33,576 bases of DNA from Pelotomaculum sp. (lineage in GTDB: Bacteria > Bacillota > Desulfotomaculia > Desulfotomaculales > Pelotomaculaceae): assembly GCA_018435055.1 (NCBI GenBank), contig JAHDOA010000055.1, positions 1-33,576 on the forward strand. Direction: 5' to 3'. Both the position numbers and the translations under genes were made by a program. Shown here in pieces: positions 32,656 through 33,576 of this stretch (its first letter is position 1; each line of letters begins with the position of its first letter). Below the pieces are notes generated by a model. It was not told the origin of the DNA, searched no databases, and saw only the letters and a list, made by a program, of their open reading frames with translations.

Positions 32656-33576
32656 GTGGCTCATATCTCCACCATTAGATACAAATACAAGAAAACCGGA
32701 ATCGGCGCAGTAGACAACCTCGGTGCGCAATTAGAGAAAGTGTTTAAAGGCGCCCGGCAGGGGAGCATTGAAACGAAGTACCGCTATATTGCCGCCGCTG
32801 AGAGATTTGTCAAATTTGTTGGGATACATTTTAAACTTAAAAAAATCCAGAATATCCAGGATAAACACCTTGAAGCCTTCGCCGTGAATTTGAAAGACCG
32901 CAAGTGCAGCAACAAGTATATAAAAAATGAACTGGCCGGGATAAGATACCTGCACCGTCAGCTTCCGCAAGCAAGGTATAGCCTGAAAGACAGTAAGACG
33001 GCTAATAAAGAAATGGGCCTTGGCAGCACTCCGGACGGCCGGGCGGATAGGGCCTGGACTGAAGACGAGTTGTCCCAAATGAAAAATGAAGCCATATTAC
33101 GTGGCCACCATGACATCGCAAGAATAATGGAGGTTATCAGGACAACGGGAATGAGGTTGGATGAAGCGGCCAGCCTCCGGCGCTCTGTGGTCGAGGACGC
33201 GCTGAGAACCGGCGTATTGGAATTGAAAAACACCAAGGGTGGCCGCCCCAGGAGCGTGCCTCTCATCGATAGGGCTAAAGCAATTCTGGACAAAGCCTTG
33301 AAAAACTCTGCCCGGGGCGATTACGCTTTTACTCCGGCTGGTTTAAAGGTCCATGTTTATGAGAAAAGAGTAAAAAACTTTATTTACAACCACCGCAAGG
33401 TGATTCAGGAACAGAAAAGAAGCGCTTCCGGTCATAACCTGGACACTGGCGACAGGGGCGCTCTTACTCCCCACGGTTTGCGGCACACGTTTGCCCGTGA
33501 ATATATCGCCCGCCGGTACAAGGAATATTTGTCGGCAGGTATTTCTGCAGCTACAGCCTCGGCCAGGGCCAGGAAA
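32656..33576 (+). CDS. Tyrosine recombinase/integrase (3' truncated by the window)
   Basis: The frame is open for 307 codons from GTG 32656 to the window edge. It has an N-terminal SAM-like core-binding domain (residues about 25-110) and then the catalytic domain. The catalytic Arg lies in TTGMRLDEAASL (R167), the beta-hairpin Lys in NTKGGRPRSVPL (K194), and the box II motif is HGLRHTF (H273, R276). The second conserved His/Trp and nucleophilic Tyr lie beyond the window. An in-frame stop at 32638-32640 excludes a longer start; AAGGGGG is immediately adjacent to the GTG, so spacing is poor. It would integrate the element, probably at tRNA-Arg, 1.5 kb away. Confidence 0.88.
   Translation, partial: MAHISTIRYKYKKTGIGAVDNLGAQLEKVFKGARQGSIETKYRYIAAAERFVKFVGIHFKLKKIQNIQDKHLEAFAVNLKDRKCSNKYIKNELAGIRYLHRQLPQARYSLKDSKTANKEMGLGSTPDGRADRAWTEDELSQMKNEAILRGHHDIARIMEVIRTTGMRLDEAASLRRSVVEDALRTGVLELKNTKGGRPRSVPLIDRAKAILDKALKNSARGDYAFTPAGLKVHVYEKRVKNFIYNHRKVIQEQKRSASGHNLDTGDRGALTPHGLRHTFAREYIARRYKEYLSAGISAATASARARK

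Overview
The window looks like a chromosomal segment of an anaerobic, spore-forming Firmicute, most like the Desulfotomaculum/Pelotomaculum (Peptococcaceae) group. This is inferred from gene content and not from a marker gene. Supporting content: AGGAGG-type ribosome binding sites, frequent TTG/GTG starts, a Spo0F-like response regulator, a SpoIIE-like phosphatase, an NdoAI/NdoA (MazEF) pair, an NfnAB electron-bifurcating transhydrogenase, and a molybdenum storage/transport cluster of the kind expected where Mo/W enzymes matter.

Region 1 (1-9.7 kb) reads as a molybdenum (oxyanion) locus. It starts with the end of a surface protein and an Ig-like (SbsA/Big_5) membrane-anchored protein. A BtuCD-type ABC importer follows (permease, ATPase, lipoprotein), then a stand-alone TiaS-like IDDTDN protein. 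After a 470-base repeat-rich gap come a small acidic-tailed protein, two paralogous molybdenum-storage-protein subunits separated by a LysM/Ig-like gene, and a MOT1-family molybdate/sulfate permease. Strong terminators follow each storage gene.

Region 2 (9.7-17.8 kb) is nitrogen and redox metabolism. gdhA and a double P-loop ATPase lie on the minus strand; nfnA-nfnB-glnA form a plus-strand operon. A SpoIIE-like phosphatase with a [2Fe-2S] thioredoxin-like ferredoxin, a pair normally found with [FeFe]-hydrogenases, runs convergently into glnA.

Region 3 (17.9-25.2 kb) is housekeeping: an orphan ilvN, the ndoAI-ndoA toxin-antitoxin operon, glgX, an amidohydrolase, a Spo0F-like regulator, and the tsaE-tsaB-rimI operon.

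Region 4 (25.2-31.0 kb) holds a DUF2269-like membrane protein, a tiny glutaredoxin-like gene, an ECF sigma/anti-sigma pair, a second repeat island, an ABC-2 exporter and L-lactate dehydrogenase. The glutaredoxin-like gene is the most striking item. Its apparent UGA stop is followed by two codons and a second UGA, with a well-formed bacterial SECIS hairpin just downstream, so it is most likely a UXX-star selenoprotein (Sec-Gly-Val-stop).

Region 5 (31.1 kb to the end) is tRNA-Arg(CCG) followed by the left part of an integrative element: 12-base direct repeats, tandem terminators, a replication-initiator-like winged-helix protein, a small ORF, and a tyrosine recombinase cut off by the window edge before its catalytic tyrosine.
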